From NCBI GenBank assembly GCA_020850945.1, contig JADZDR010000093.1, positions 1 to 39,693 on the forward strand: a DNA stretch of 39,693 bases, written 5' to 3'. Shown here piece after piece: positions 30,293 through 37,437 of this stretch (its first letter is position 1; every line of letters begins with the position of its first letter). The translations under genes and the position numbers were made by a program. The stretch comes from Acidimicrobiia bacterium. GTDB taxonomy: Bacteria > Actinomycetota > Acidimicrobiia > UBA2766. Below the pieces are notes generated by a model, which ran no database searches, had not been told where the DNA came from, and saw only the letters and a program-made list of their open reading frames with translations.

Positions 30293-32239
30293 TCACAGGG
30301 GCCATTCGTTGACGACCTCGGCGGGAACGTCCTCGGTCACGCTGCCGAGGGAGCGGGCGGCAGCGGGCACGCGCTTCGCGTACGACGCGGCGCCGGCTCC
30401 GATCGAGACGTCCACTGAGTCCGACCCCGTGAGGGAGGAACCGAACTCGATCTCGACGGCGGCCGGGTCGCTGCTGCTGCGGTGCACGGAGACCTGCCCG
30501 CTACCGGGCACTGAGGACACGTGCGGTTGCGGGACTCCGTTCACTCGGACACGCACGCCGTTGTACTCGCCCGGTTCGTTGACGAGGGGCGTGTCGAAGT
30601 ACAGGGTGGCTGTCTGCCCCGCCCGGTCCGAGTCGACGAGGCGCGGACCCCGCGATTCGTCGGGGTCCGTGGCGTAGAGGGCGTCGTGGATCGCGAGCGC
30701 CCAACGCCGCTTCGCGGTCTGCAGGGACCCGTCCATGTTCACGAAGTGGATGTGGGCGGGATCGGCCGAGAGTGGCACGTCGTAGAGGACGGGACCGCGG
30801 CGGTAGAGGGCACGGGCACCCGTCGTGTCGTCCCACATGTCCTGGATCGCAAGACGCACGTTCGTGGCCCCCGCCCACGAAGCGGGCGCGTTCCCGATCT
30901 GGGCGGCGACGACGGGCACGCCGAGATCGGCTGCGATGTCCGTGATCCAGGCGTCGATCCCGCCGAAGTAGTAGGCGTAGCTGCTCGCGTTGCTCGCCTC
31001 GCTCTCACCCTGCCAGTGCAGGACCGCCCGGACCCGGCCGTGGAGGTCCGCCGGCGGTAGGGCCCCACCACGGTCGACGGTTCCGTTCGGGACGCCGGCG
31101 ACCTGCTCGACGCGCTGGATCAGCTCCTCGTAGGCGGTGAGGTTGCCGGAGGTCGGGGCCGTGCTCCAGCCCGATGCCGGCTTCTGGTGCCAGGACATGA
31201 GCTTGCCGGGCCCGGCGACGACCGTGATCGCCGTCGGCACACCCGTCACGGCACTCACGTAGCCGAGCGCATAGGGCCAGACGGAGGAGGCTGCCGACGG
31301 ACCGCCGCCGGTCGGGTCGTTCGCGGCCTGCTCCCAGTCTCCCCACGCCTCGCGCATCGGATGCGCAAGGTTGGTGGGTGACATCGGTGCGTCGACGATG
31401 TCCATGAGCTCGTACCAGGTGTGCGTCCCGGCGTCGTCCCGGTTCATTAGCAGCGACCCGGGGAGGCCTCCCACCTCCTGCGGTGTCTCGTCGGCGAGGC
31501 CCCCGTCCTCGGCCTTCCATCCGTAGCCGCTCGCGTTGCTCTGGCCCGTGACGGCGAAGACGTCACCCACGTTGACCTCGTAGTCGTGGAGCTCGTCCTG
31601 TCCGCCGCCGGTGCGGCGCACTCGGACGTCGAGCCCGGATCCGACCGGCGCCGTCACCGTTCCCGAGAAGGTGCCGGCCGTGGGCGTGGCGTCGAGCACA
31701 GCCCAGGTGCCGTCGGCGAAGCGCCAGTCGACGCCGACCGCGGGCCCGCCATCGTCCGGGAACGATCCGGCCACTTCGAACGTGGCGTGGCCCGACGTGT
31801 TCGAGGTCGTGTCGTCCCGTTGGAACGTGCGCCAGCGGGGCGGTGCCGTCATCACGATGCCGGAGCTGCCGGTCCCGCCGCCGGGCACGATCTCGGTGAA
31901 GCCGCTGTACGTGCTCGTGCCCACGCCGCCGGCCTTGTTCGTGACGCGGGCCCGCAGGCGGTGCCCGGCGTCGGTACCCGCGACCTCGTATGTCGCCGCT
32001 ACCGCACCGGCTATCGCCGCGCAACCCGTCTTGTCCGCGTCGCAACGCTCCCAGGCGTACAGGAACGTCCCCGTGGCACTCCACGTTCCCGTCGACACCG
32101 ACAGGGCCTCACCCACCGTCGGCGTGCCCGAGATCACCGGTGGCGAGATGACGATCGGGGCGCATGCCCCGACACCGACTGCCACCACACACACGAACAC
32201 GAAGAACCGATACCACTTCACGACTGCCTCACGACCCAT
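30293..32239 (-). CDS. Secreted SGNH/sialate O-acetylesterase-like lipoprotein
   Basis: This 648-residue exported protein begins with a basic tail, a hydrophobic stretch (FFVFVCVVAVGVGAC) and a lipobox-like VGAC, so Cys26 may be lipidated. Residues 30-118 form an Ig-like repeat of the kind common in actinobacterial surface proteins (GTPTVGEALSVSTGTWS...YAWERC). From about 225 comes a carbohydrate-esterase domain with GQSNASG (Ser234), LHWQGESEA (409-415) and DPAHIHF (Asp493, His496/498), the catalytic pattern of sialate O-acetylesterase-like SGNH hydrolases. A beta-rich tail follows. A promoter at 32273-32300 supports the ATG at 32239. Confidence 0.82.
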   Translation of the reverse strand: MGREAVVKWYRFFVFVCVVAVGVGACAPIVISPPVISGTPTVGEALSVSTGTWSATGTFLYAWERCDADKTGCAAIAGAVAATYEVAGTDAGHRLRARVTNKAGGVGTSTYSGFTEIVPGGGTGSSGIVMTAPPRWRTFQRDDTTSNTSGHATFEVAGSFPDDGGPAVGVDWRFADGTWAVLDATPTAGTFSGTVTAPVGSGLDVRVRRTGGGQDELHDYEVNVGDVFAVTGQSNASGYGWKAEDGGLADETPQEVGGLPGSLLMNRDDAGTHTWYELMDIVDAPMSPTNLAHPMREAWGDWEQAANDPTGGGPSAASSVWPYALGYVSAVTGVPTAITVVAGPGKLMSWHQKPASGWSTAPTSGNLTAYEELIQRVEQVAGVPNGTVDRGGALPPADLHGRVRAVLHWQGESEASNASSYAYYFGGIDAWITDIAADLGVPVVAAQIGNAPASWAGATNVRLAIQDMWDDTTGARALYRRGPVLYDVPLSADPAHIHFVNMDGSLQTAKRRWALAIHDALYATDPDESRGPRLVDSDRAGQTATLYFDTPLVNEPGEYNGVRVRVNGVPQPHVSSVPGSGQVSVHRSSSDPAAVEIEFGSSLTGSDSVDVSIGAGAASYAKRVPAAARSLGSVTEDVPAEVVNEWPL

Positions 32240-32272
32240 GCCGAGCGGTCTGACTCCGAGTGGTCGGACCCG

Positions 32273-32300
32273 CCTATACCAACCCTTTTGTTCCTGTCAC
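32273..32300 (-). promoter_or_regulatory. Promoter of the SGNH lipoprotein gene
   Basis: On the minus strand GTGACA (32300-32295) and TATAGG (32278-32273) are separated by 16 bases, a fair sigma70-type pair. The start point would fall near 32266, giving a leader of about 27 bases before the ATG at 32239. Confidence 0.5.
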
Positions 32301-32305
32301 GCTGT

Positions 32306-32334
32306 TGGGACACTCTAGACGTGTGGTGGGACAC
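32306..32334. repeat. Paired TGGGACAC direct repeats
   Basis: TGGGACAC occurs at 32306-32313 and again at 32327-32334, 21 bases start to start, about two helical turns. The pair lies just upstream of the lipoprotein promoter and after the small membrane protein gene, so it could be an activator site. An overlapping GTTGGG...CCCAAC inverted pair spans 32304-32339. Confidence 0.4.
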
Positions 32335-32358
32335 CCAACGCGCTCCGCGCGCGGACAG

Positions 32359-32736
32359 TCACGTCATGAGGGCGGCAACGACGGGTGCGAGCGCGACAGC
32401 CTGTCCGAGCACGAGCATGCCCACGGCACTTCCCGCGGCCGCGCGGGGACGGCGTGTGAGGAGGAGTGCAATCGCGACGAGGCCGAGCACGGCGGCCGTG
32501 AAGTATCCGGTGGCCACCCAGGCCGAGGCCGGCACCGCCCGCCAGCCGAGTGCCGCGAAGAGACCCCCGAACCAGACGGCCACGACGCCGAGGATCACCG
32601 CCGCCGCCCGGTCGGGCCGGCGAAGAGGCCGGGGGGTGGCTGCGTAGACACGTCTCGCCGTGCGCACTTGTCCTGGCAATGCCGCGAGGCGCTCGAGCGG
32701 AGTCGGCCGCCTCGCCACGACACGGAACCTGCCCAC
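32359..32736 (-). CDS. Small membrane protein, hypothetical
   Basis: This 125-residue protein is not recognised. After a basic N-terminus (GRFRVVARRPTPLERLAALPGQVRTARRVY) it has three hydrophobic segments: AAAVILGVVAVWFGGLFAALGW, AWVATGYFTAAVLGLVAIALLL and AVGMLVLGQAVALAPVVAAL. GTG at 32736 is preferred since GGAGGG lies 7 bases upstream. It is divergent from the YihY-like gene and could share its regulatory region. The 119 bases between its stop and the lipoprotein ATG contain the paired repeats and promoter. Confidence 0.6.
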   Translation of the reverse strand: MGRFRVVARRPTPLERLAALPGQVRTARRVYAATPRPLRRPDRAAAVILGVVAVWFGGLFAALGWRAVPASAWVATGYFTAAVLGLVAIALLLTRRPRAAAGSAVGMLVLGQAVALAPVVAALMT

Positions 32737-32853
32737 GTCACGTCCCTCCACGGACAGGTGCGAGGATGCGCCGCCCGTCACATGCACCGCAGGCGAAGAT
32801 AGCGGGCCCGGGCCGACGCGCGGGGACAGCCCCTCGATAGGCTCGAAGGCCAC

Positions 32854-33891
32854 ATGAGTGCCAGCAGGGACGAAGAACAGGGGGGACGGGGCCGATTCTC
32901 GTTCCGGCGCGTGGGTGACTTGTGGCAGGCGACGGTCTCGCGCCTCGAGAGCTCGGGACGGCGACTCCGCCGCGCGGTGCCTGCCCTCGATCTCGCGTGG
33001 GAGGTGGGTGTCCGCTTCCAGGATCACAAGGGCACGGTGCTCGCCGGGCACCTCGCGTACCGCTTCTTCGTCTTCGCCGCTCCCCTCATGCTCGTCCTCG
33101 CCGCGATCCTGGGGTACGTCGCGACCGAGAACATCGACCTCATCCGCTACGCCCGCGAGATCGGTGTCTCCACCGACACCGCCACCGACACCGCCCGCCA
33201 GGCCGGCCGCGGCATCATGACTGCCCTCGTCATCGGTATCCCCGCCCTCCTCCTCGCCACGCGGGGTGTCATCCGGGGGATGCGCTACACGTACGCCGAG
33301 ATCTGGCAGGTGGAGCTCGACCGGAGCGGCCTCCTCCGCCAGATGGGTCTCGTCGTCGCCGCCACGTTCGGGTTCTACACGGTGAACGCCGTGATCGCGG
33401 CCGTGGAGCGCCAGGGCCCCCTCTTCGCCGCCCTCGGCTGGACCGGGTCCCTGGCCCTCACCGCCGTCGCGCTTCTCGCCGTCCTGTGGGGAATGCCGCG
33501 TCGTTCCACCCGCATCCGTGACCTGCTCCCCGGGTCCGGGCTCGGTGCAGTCGCCGTGTCCGGCGTCCAGCTCTTCGTCGCCGTCTATCTGCCGGCGCGG
33601 ATCGCCGGGGCATCCGCCGTGTACGGCACGTTCGCCGCCGCCCTCGCGATCCTCTTCTACATGTTCCTGCTCGCCTTCGTCTTCGTCGGGATCGGCATCG
33701 TGAGCGTCGTCTGGTTCGACAGGGCGACGGTGCTGGCGGGGCGACCTTGGATCGTGGATCCAGAGGCGTTGCCCCGCTGGCTCCGCCGCCCCGTACGCTG
33801 GGCCGCGCAGAAGCAACCGCACATGCGGGAGGCGGCGGAGGGTGAACCGGGGAACGGCGAGCCCCATGATCTGACATCACAGCATCGGTAA
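32854..33891 (+). CDS. YihY/virulence factor BrkB family membrane protein
   Basis: This 345-residue multi-pass protein has a hydrophilic N-terminus to about 55, the family motif GTVLAGHLAYRFFVFAAPLMLVLAAILGYV, and further membrane helices to about 300. The motif GASAVYGTFAAALAILFYMFLLAFVFVGIG matches the YihY signature. Function is unclear; older links to RNase BN are wrong. The basic tail ends in DLTSQHR, and these last codons are made by the left arm of the vapBC operator repeat, so the natural C-terminus may have been altered by insertion of that module. The ATG at 32854 gives the expected length. Confidence 0.85.
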   Translation: MSASRDEEQGGRGRFSFRRVGDLWQATVSRLESSGRRLRRAVPALDLAWEVGVRFQDHKGTVLAGHLAYRFFVFAAPLMLVLAAILGYVATENIDLIRYAREIGVSTDTATDTARQAGRGIMTALVIGIPALLLATRGVIRGMRYTYAEIWQVELDRSGLLRQMGLVVAATFGFYTVNAVIAAVERQGPLFAALGWTGSLALTAVALLAVLWGMPRRSTRIRDLLPGSGLGAVAVSGVQLFVAVYLPARIAGASAVYGTFAAALAILFYMFLLAFVFVGIGIVSVVWFDRATVLAGRPWIVDPEALPRWLRRPVRWAAQKQPHMREAAEGEPGNGEPHDLTSQHR

Positions 33892-33916
33892 AGCTGATGC
33901 TATGATGTCAGATCAT
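33866..33916. promoter_or_regulatory. vapBC operator/promoter palindrome
   Basis: Two 21-base arms (33866-33886 and 33896-33916) are inverted copies with one mismatch and a 9-base centre. The right arm contains TATGAT (33901-33906), a consensus -10, and reaches the antitoxin ATG at 33915, so the mRNA may be nearly leaderless. Ribbon-helix-helix antitoxins bind such sites and repress their own operon. The left arm encodes the end of the upstream membrane protein. As RNA the structure could also terminate that gene's transcript. Confidence 0.75.
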
Positions 33917-34166
33917 GCGTACGACCGTGACCTTGGACCCCGACACCGAGCAGATCATCCGGCGCCGGATGCGCGAACGGGGCATCTCGTTCAAGGAGGC
34001 CTTGAACGACGCTATCCGCAGCAGTTGTGGTGGCGCTCCGCCTCGGCCCTTCGTCACCGAGACGGTGTCGATGGGTGAGTCCCGGGTCAACCTCGATCGG
34101 GCCCTCCAGATCGCCGCCGACCTCGAAGACGACGAGCTCCTGCGCCGGATGCGGGCCGGATCGTGA
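33915..34166 (+). CDS. vapB: Ribbon-helix-helix antitoxin (VapB type)
   Basis: This 83-residue protein has an N-terminal ribbon-helix-helix DNA-binding motif (MRTTVTLDPDTEQIIRRRMRERGISFKEALNDAIRSS) and a C-terminal segment that would wrap the toxin (VNLDRALQIAADLEDDELLRRM). It should neutralise the PIN toxin encoded next and repress the operon through the palindrome overlapping its start. Its stop overlaps the toxin start by 4 bases. The ATG at 33915 has no ribosome site, consistent with a leaderless message. Confidence 0.85.
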   Translation: MRTTVTLDPDTEQIIRRRMRERGISFKEALNDAIRSSCGGAPPRPFVTETVSMGESRVNLDRALQIAADLEDDELLRRMRAGS

Positions 34167-34597
34167 AGCTGGTCGACGCCAACGTGTTGTTGTACGCGGT
34201 CAACCGCGACGCAGAACACCACGAAACGTCCCGGGCATGGCTCGACGGTGTCCTCTCGGGCGACGCCACGGTGGCGTTCGCCTGGGTGGCTCTCCTCGCG
34301 TTCGTGCGTTTGTCCACCAAAGCCGGCCTGTTCCCCTCGCCTCTGAGTGTCGACGGCGCCCTCGACCGTGTGCAGGCATGGACCACGGCCGGTCCGGCGG
34401 TCATCGTCGAGCCCGCCCCGGATCACGCCATGGTCCTGCGGCGGCTGCTCGGCGGGGTCGGGGTAGGAGGGAATCTGGTGAACGACGCCCATCTCGCGGC
34501 GCTGGCCGTGGAGCACCGTTGCACTGTGGTTTCCTACGACAACGACTTCTCCCGGTTCGAGGGGATCACCTGGGAACAACCGATGGCACGCCGGTGA
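34163..34597 (+). CDS. vapC: PIN-domain ribonuclease toxin (VapC type)
   Basis: This 144-residue PIN-domain toxin has acidic residues Asp5 (LVDANVLLYAVN), Asp108 (NLVNDAHLAALAVEH), Asp126 and Asp128 (SYDNDFSRF). The WVALLAFVRLST segment matches a common actinobacterial VapC subgroup. VapC toxins cleave tRNA or rRNA with Mg2+ and stop translation. The GTG start at 34163 overlaps the antitoxin stop. It ends 36 bases from the 3' end of ssrA, which runs on the other strand. Confidence 0.87.
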   Translation: MKLVDANVLLYAVNRDAEHHETSRAWLDGVLSGDATVAFAWVALLAFVRLSTKAGLFPSPLSVDGALDRVQAWTTAGPAVIVEPAPDHAMVLRRLLGGVGVGGNLVNDAHLAALAVEHRCTVVSYDNDFSRFEGITWEQPMARR

Positions 34598-34601
34598 GAG
34601 T

Positions 34602-34627
34602 GGCGTCTGGCCACACGGGCGGACGCC
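34602..34627 (-). terminator. Possible ssrA terminator hairpin
   Basis: GGCGTC (34602-34607) and GACGCC (34622-34627) form a 6-bp stem just downstream of the tmRNA 3' end on the minus strand. The loop is 14 bases and no T-run follows. It lies between convergent vapC and ssrA and might serve both. Confidence 0.35.
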
Positions 34628-34633
34628 GCAGAG

Positions 34634-34982
34634 TGGAGGTGCGGGGACTCGAACCCCGGTCCCTCGGGCGTGACGCGTGGCTTCTCCGAGCGCAGTGCGA
34701 GGGAGCTGTCTCGGGAACGCTCGTCCTCGCACGCCCTTGCGTTCCCCAGGCCGATCTGGTTGTTCCCTGCCCGGCCGACCGGCCGAAACCGGGAGGGTGA
34801 GTCCCTTATGACACGGTGACCGGGGCGGGACTTCCCGGGCCGCGGGCTACTTGGTTATCAGGCAGCCAGAGCCATCTGAGGCTCGTCAGTTGTTGGTTTG
34901 CCGGTTGTTTAACGAGGACTCCGGCATCCTCGGCTCGCTTCCCACGAATCACATGTACCCAAGGTCGAAACCAATCACCCCC
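34634..34982 (-). ncRNA. ssrA: Transfer-messenger RNA
   Basis: This 349-base tmRNA rescues stalled ribosomes with SmpB. The 5' GGGGGTG pairs with 3' CACCTCC as a 7-bp acceptor stem (one G-T pair), followed by discriminator A. The next encoded bases are CTC, so CCA is added after transcription. GATTGGTTTCGAC near the 5' end and the T-arm CGGGGTTCGAGTCCCCG are diagnostic. The tag frame ends ATG-GCT-CTG-GCT-GCC-TGA-TAA, giving ...MALAA. The best full tag is GKPTTDEPQMALAA (34902-34861, stop 34860-34858), resuming at GGC. Confidence 0.95.
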
Positions 34983-35048
34983 GTGGATGGACGTACGTGC
35001 CGGTCAACGTAGCAGACAGCGGGGACATTCCCTCTCGGATTCAGGCCT

Positions 35049-35948
35049 TCAGGCGGCGTGCTCGAGTGCGCGGGTGACACGCGCGATCGCCTCGCGGGGG
35101 CGATGGAGGACGACGACCCGCCCGAGTCGCAGGACCTCGAGGCCGGCGTCCGCCATGAGCACGTCGCGGAACGCGTCGAAGTGCCGCTGCTCGGCGAGGT
35201 CGTGGGCACGGCCGTCGATCTCGACCACGACACCGCGCGTCTGGGCGTAGAAGTCCGCCTCGAACGTGCGACCGAACACCTCGACTCGGGCGTGGTGCTC
35301 GAAGACGCCGGGCCAGTGCCGTTCGGCGAGTGCCGCGAACGCGGTCTCGCCGTCGCTGTCGTGGTCCTCGATACCGCCGGGTTGGCGGGCGATCGCACGC
35401 CGCAGCGGTTTGCCTCCGTGGTGCCCGCGGGATCGCCGTGCCCGCTCCCAGATGTCGAGGCGTGAGGCCGTCCCGTCCCTGGTCGCGTGGTCGACGACGC
35501 GCTGGAGCCCGCGGTCGTCGAGGAGCATCGCGAGATCGAGGAGCGTGCGCGGGATCGACGTGCAGGGGAGACCGCCGACGACCTCGATCTCGGCCGGGTC
35601 GAGTGACCTGCTGCGATGCAGCTCGACACCCGAGACGTCGACCCAGCGCGTGTGCCGGGTCATCACGTGCGGGGACCGGGGCCGGGGTACGAGTCCGTGC
35701 AGGTGGGCGGCCGAGAAGTGGGACAGGCAGGCGTCGCCGACACCGAGCAGGGCCGCCATGTCGACGAGGTCGGGCGTGAGGGGCGTGCCCGCCCATCTGT
35801 AGACGGCGAGATGGACGGGGATCCACGTGGCCGCCGCGAGGCGGCGGTCCACCGTCGCCTGCGAGAACCCCGCGGCCAGCGCCTGATGGCGGGTGAACAC
35901 GCCGAACTGTCGGGCCGACATCTCCGCGAGGCGCGCTTCGCTTTCCAC
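35049..35948 (-). CDS. AbiEi-like N-terminal domain plus DUF559 endonuclease-like domain
   Basis: This 299-residue protein has two parts. Residues 1-70 resemble the winged-helix N-terminus of AbiEi-type (type IV toxin-antitoxin) proteins (MSARQFGVFTRHQALAAGFSQATVDRRLAAATWIPVHLAVYRW). Residues about 205-299 match DUF559, a Vsr-like nuclease fold (FEADFYAQTRGVVVEIDGRAHD...HFDAFRDVLMADAGLEVLRL). No AbiEii-type nucleotidyltransferase partner is present, and orphan genes of this kind are common in actinobacteria. The GTG at 35948 has a G-run ribosome site; ATG at 35921 is the alternative. It lies between ssrA and smpB beside a cluster of inverted repeats. Confidence 0.75.
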   Translation of the reverse strand: MESEARLAEMSARQFGVFTRHQALAAGFSQATVDRRLAAATWIPVHLAVYRWAGTPLTPDLVDMAALLGVGDACLSHFSAAHLHGLVPRPRSPHVMTRHTRWVDVSGVELHRSRSLDPAEIEVVGGLPCTSIPRTLLDLAMLLDDRGLQRVVDHATRDGTASRLDIWERARRSRGHHGGKPLRRAIARQPGGIEDHDSDGETAFAALAERHWPGVFEHHARVEVFGRTFEADFYAQTRGVVVEIDGRAHDLAEQRHFDAFRDVLMADAGLEVLRLGRVVVLHRPREAIARVTRALEHAA

Positions 35949-35982
35949 CCCCCCACTATCCCACCCCCCTGTGACACAAAAC

Positions 35983-36092
35983 ATGTGGGCAGTTTCCGCC
36001 CTCAAATGTGAGGGTGGAAGCTGCCCAGGTCGCCTCCATCGCGTACCTGGGCAGGACTGACACGCAGATGTGAGGGCGGAGACTGCCCACAT
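35983..36092. repeat. Three-copy inverted repeat cluster between smpB and the AbiEi-like gene
   Basis: A 22-base unit beginning ATGTGGGCAGTTTCCG occurs at 35983-36004, inverted and degenerate at 36009-36030, and inverted with one mismatch at 36071-36092. The first two copies face each other over 4 bases, making a long hairpin; the outer two bound the 110-base element. A further CTGCCCAGGT/ACCTGGGCAG pair (36021-36030, 36045-36054) can form an alternative stem. It starts 4 bases after the smpB stop and could be a terminator, a REP-like element or a small non-autonomous mobile element. Confidence 0.7.
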
Positions 36093-36096
36093 GGAT

Positions 36097-36558
36097 TCAG
36101 CGGCGGCGCAGGGCGCGCTGCATCTCGCGTTCGGCGTCGGCGCGGGCCTGGGCGTGACGCTTGTCGTGGAGCTTCTTGCCGCGGGCGAGGCCGAGGTCGA
36201 CCTTGACGAGGCCGTGCGTGAAGCGCACGGCGAGGGGTACGACGGTGAGGCCGGACTCCTTCACCTTGCGTCTCAACACGTCGATCTCGCGGCGGTGGAG
36301 GAGGAGCTTGCGGGGACGGGCCGGTTCGTGACCTCCGTCCCGTGCGAACGAATACGGCGAGACGTGCATGCCGTGCAGCCAGATCTCGTTTCCCTGGGGC
36401 CGGGCATACGCGTCGGCGAGGTTCGCCCGCCCCTCGCGGAGGGACTTCACCTCGCTGCCTGTGAGGACGATGCCCGCCTCGAACGTCTCGAGGATCTCGA
36501 AGTCGTGGCGGGCGCGGCGGTTGCGAACGACGACCCTGTCGCCGCCCGCGTCAGACAT
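36097..36558 (-). CDS. smpB: SsrA-binding protein
   Basis: This 153-residue SmpB binds the tRNA-like domain of tmRNA and takes it to stalled ribosomes. Hallmarks are RARHDFEILETFEAGIVLTGSEVKSLREGRANLADAYA, the OB-fold, LRRKVKESGLTVVPLAVRFTHGLVKVDLGLARGKKLHDKR and the basic C-terminal helix. ATG at 36558 overlaps the ftsX stop by 8 bases, so it is co-translated with ftsX. The order ftsE-ftsX-smpB is conserved in actinobacteria. Confidence 0.95.
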   Translation of the reverse strand: MSDAGGDRVVVRNRRARHDFEILETFEAGIVLTGSEVKSLREGRANLADAYARPQGNEIWLHGMHVSPYSFARDGGHEPARPRKLLLHRREIDVLRRKVKESGLTVVPLAVRFTHGLVKVDLGLARGKKLHDKRHAQARADAEREMQRALRRR

Positions 36559-37432
36559 CCAGGTAGCGGCGCAGTGACAGGGCGCTACCACCGGCGGCGA
36601 TGGCGATGCTGAAGACGAGGATGATGCCCGACGTGAACACGGCGAACGCGGTCGGGATGCCCCAGGGCACGAACGGGGCCGTGCGGGCGAGCCATTCGAC
36701 GAGGAACGCCTTGGCGATGAGGAGCACGGAGATCGCGACGGCAGCGCCGACGATGCCCTGGAAGAGCCCCTCGAGTATGAACGGCCAGCGGATGAACCAG
36801 TTCGTCGCACCGACGAGCTTCATGATCTCTATCTCGCGGCGTCTCGCGTAGATCGCGAGACGGATCGTGTTGCTCACGAGCACGACGGCCGCGATGAGGA
36901 GGATCACGCCGACGATGCCGAGCACGATGTTCACGATCGTCACGATGCGCTGCACGCGTTTCACCTCCTCCTGCGCCGACACCACGTCCTCGACGCCGAC
37001 CACCTTCTCGAGGCGGTTCTGCACCTGTGACAAGGTGTTGGGGTCGTGGAGGGCAATGCGGAACGAGGCGGGGAGGGTGTCGGCCGTGACGCTGTCGACG
37101 AGCTGCTCCTGGTCGGCGAACATCTCGCGGAACTCCTCGAGCGCCTCCTCCTTGGAGACGAACGTGACGGACTTGACCTCGTTCCACTCCCGGATCTCGA
37201 CCTCGGCGGCCGAGATCTGGCTCTGTGTGGCGTCGTCGACGAGGAAGGCGTTGATCTGCACGTCGTTCTTCCAGCGGGCCGTGACGTTCTCGAACACCCG
37301 CCAGATCATCATCGTCGAGCCGACGAAGAGCATGGCGAAAGCGACGGTGAGCACCGCCGCGAACGCCATGAGGAGGTTGCGGCGCGTGTTGACGGCCGCT
37401 TCCTTGGCGAAGTAGGCGGGTTTGAGCGACAT
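36551..37432 (-). CDS. ftsX: Cell division protein FtsX
   Basis: This 293-residue protein is the membrane half of the FtsEX complex, which controls peptidoglycan hydrolases at the septum. It has a cytoplasmic N-terminus, a first helix at about 20-42 (LLMAFAAVLTVAFAMLFVGS), an extracellular domain (45-165) that contacts hydrolases, and three C-terminal helices. RREIEIMKLVGATNWFIRWPF is the coupling motif to FtsE. ATG at 37432 lies 5 bases after the ftsE stop. Confidence 0.94.
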   Translation of the reverse strand: MSLKPAYFAKEAAVNTRRNLLMAFAAVLTVAFAMLFVGSTMMIWRVFENVTARWKNDVQINAFLVDDATQSQISAAEVEIREWNEVKSVTFVSKEEALEEFREMFADQEQLVDSVTADTLPASFRIALHDPNTLSQVQNRLEKVVGVEDVVSAQEEVKRVQRIVTIVNIVLGIVGVILLIAAVVLVSNTIRLAIYARRREIEIMKLVGATNWFIRWPFILEGLFQGIVGAAVAISVLLIAKAFLVEWLARTAPFVPWGIPTAFAVFTSGIILVFSIAIAAGGSALSLRRYLDV

Positions 37433-37437
37433 TCAGA

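Noticed and set aside
34598-34640. Integration attachment site at the ssrA 3' end
   Set aside because: No second copy of the tmRNA 3' end and no integrase gene are visible in the window.
34983-35048. TTGACC near the 5' end of ssrA as its -35 element
   Set aside because: The distance to the mature 5' end is about 20 bases and no -10 fits, so no promoter is claimed.
35949-36092. Upstream extension of the AbiEi-like gene to 36092
   Set aside because: The extra codons run through the inverted repeat cluster and have no similarity to the family; the GTG at 35948 has a better ribosome site.
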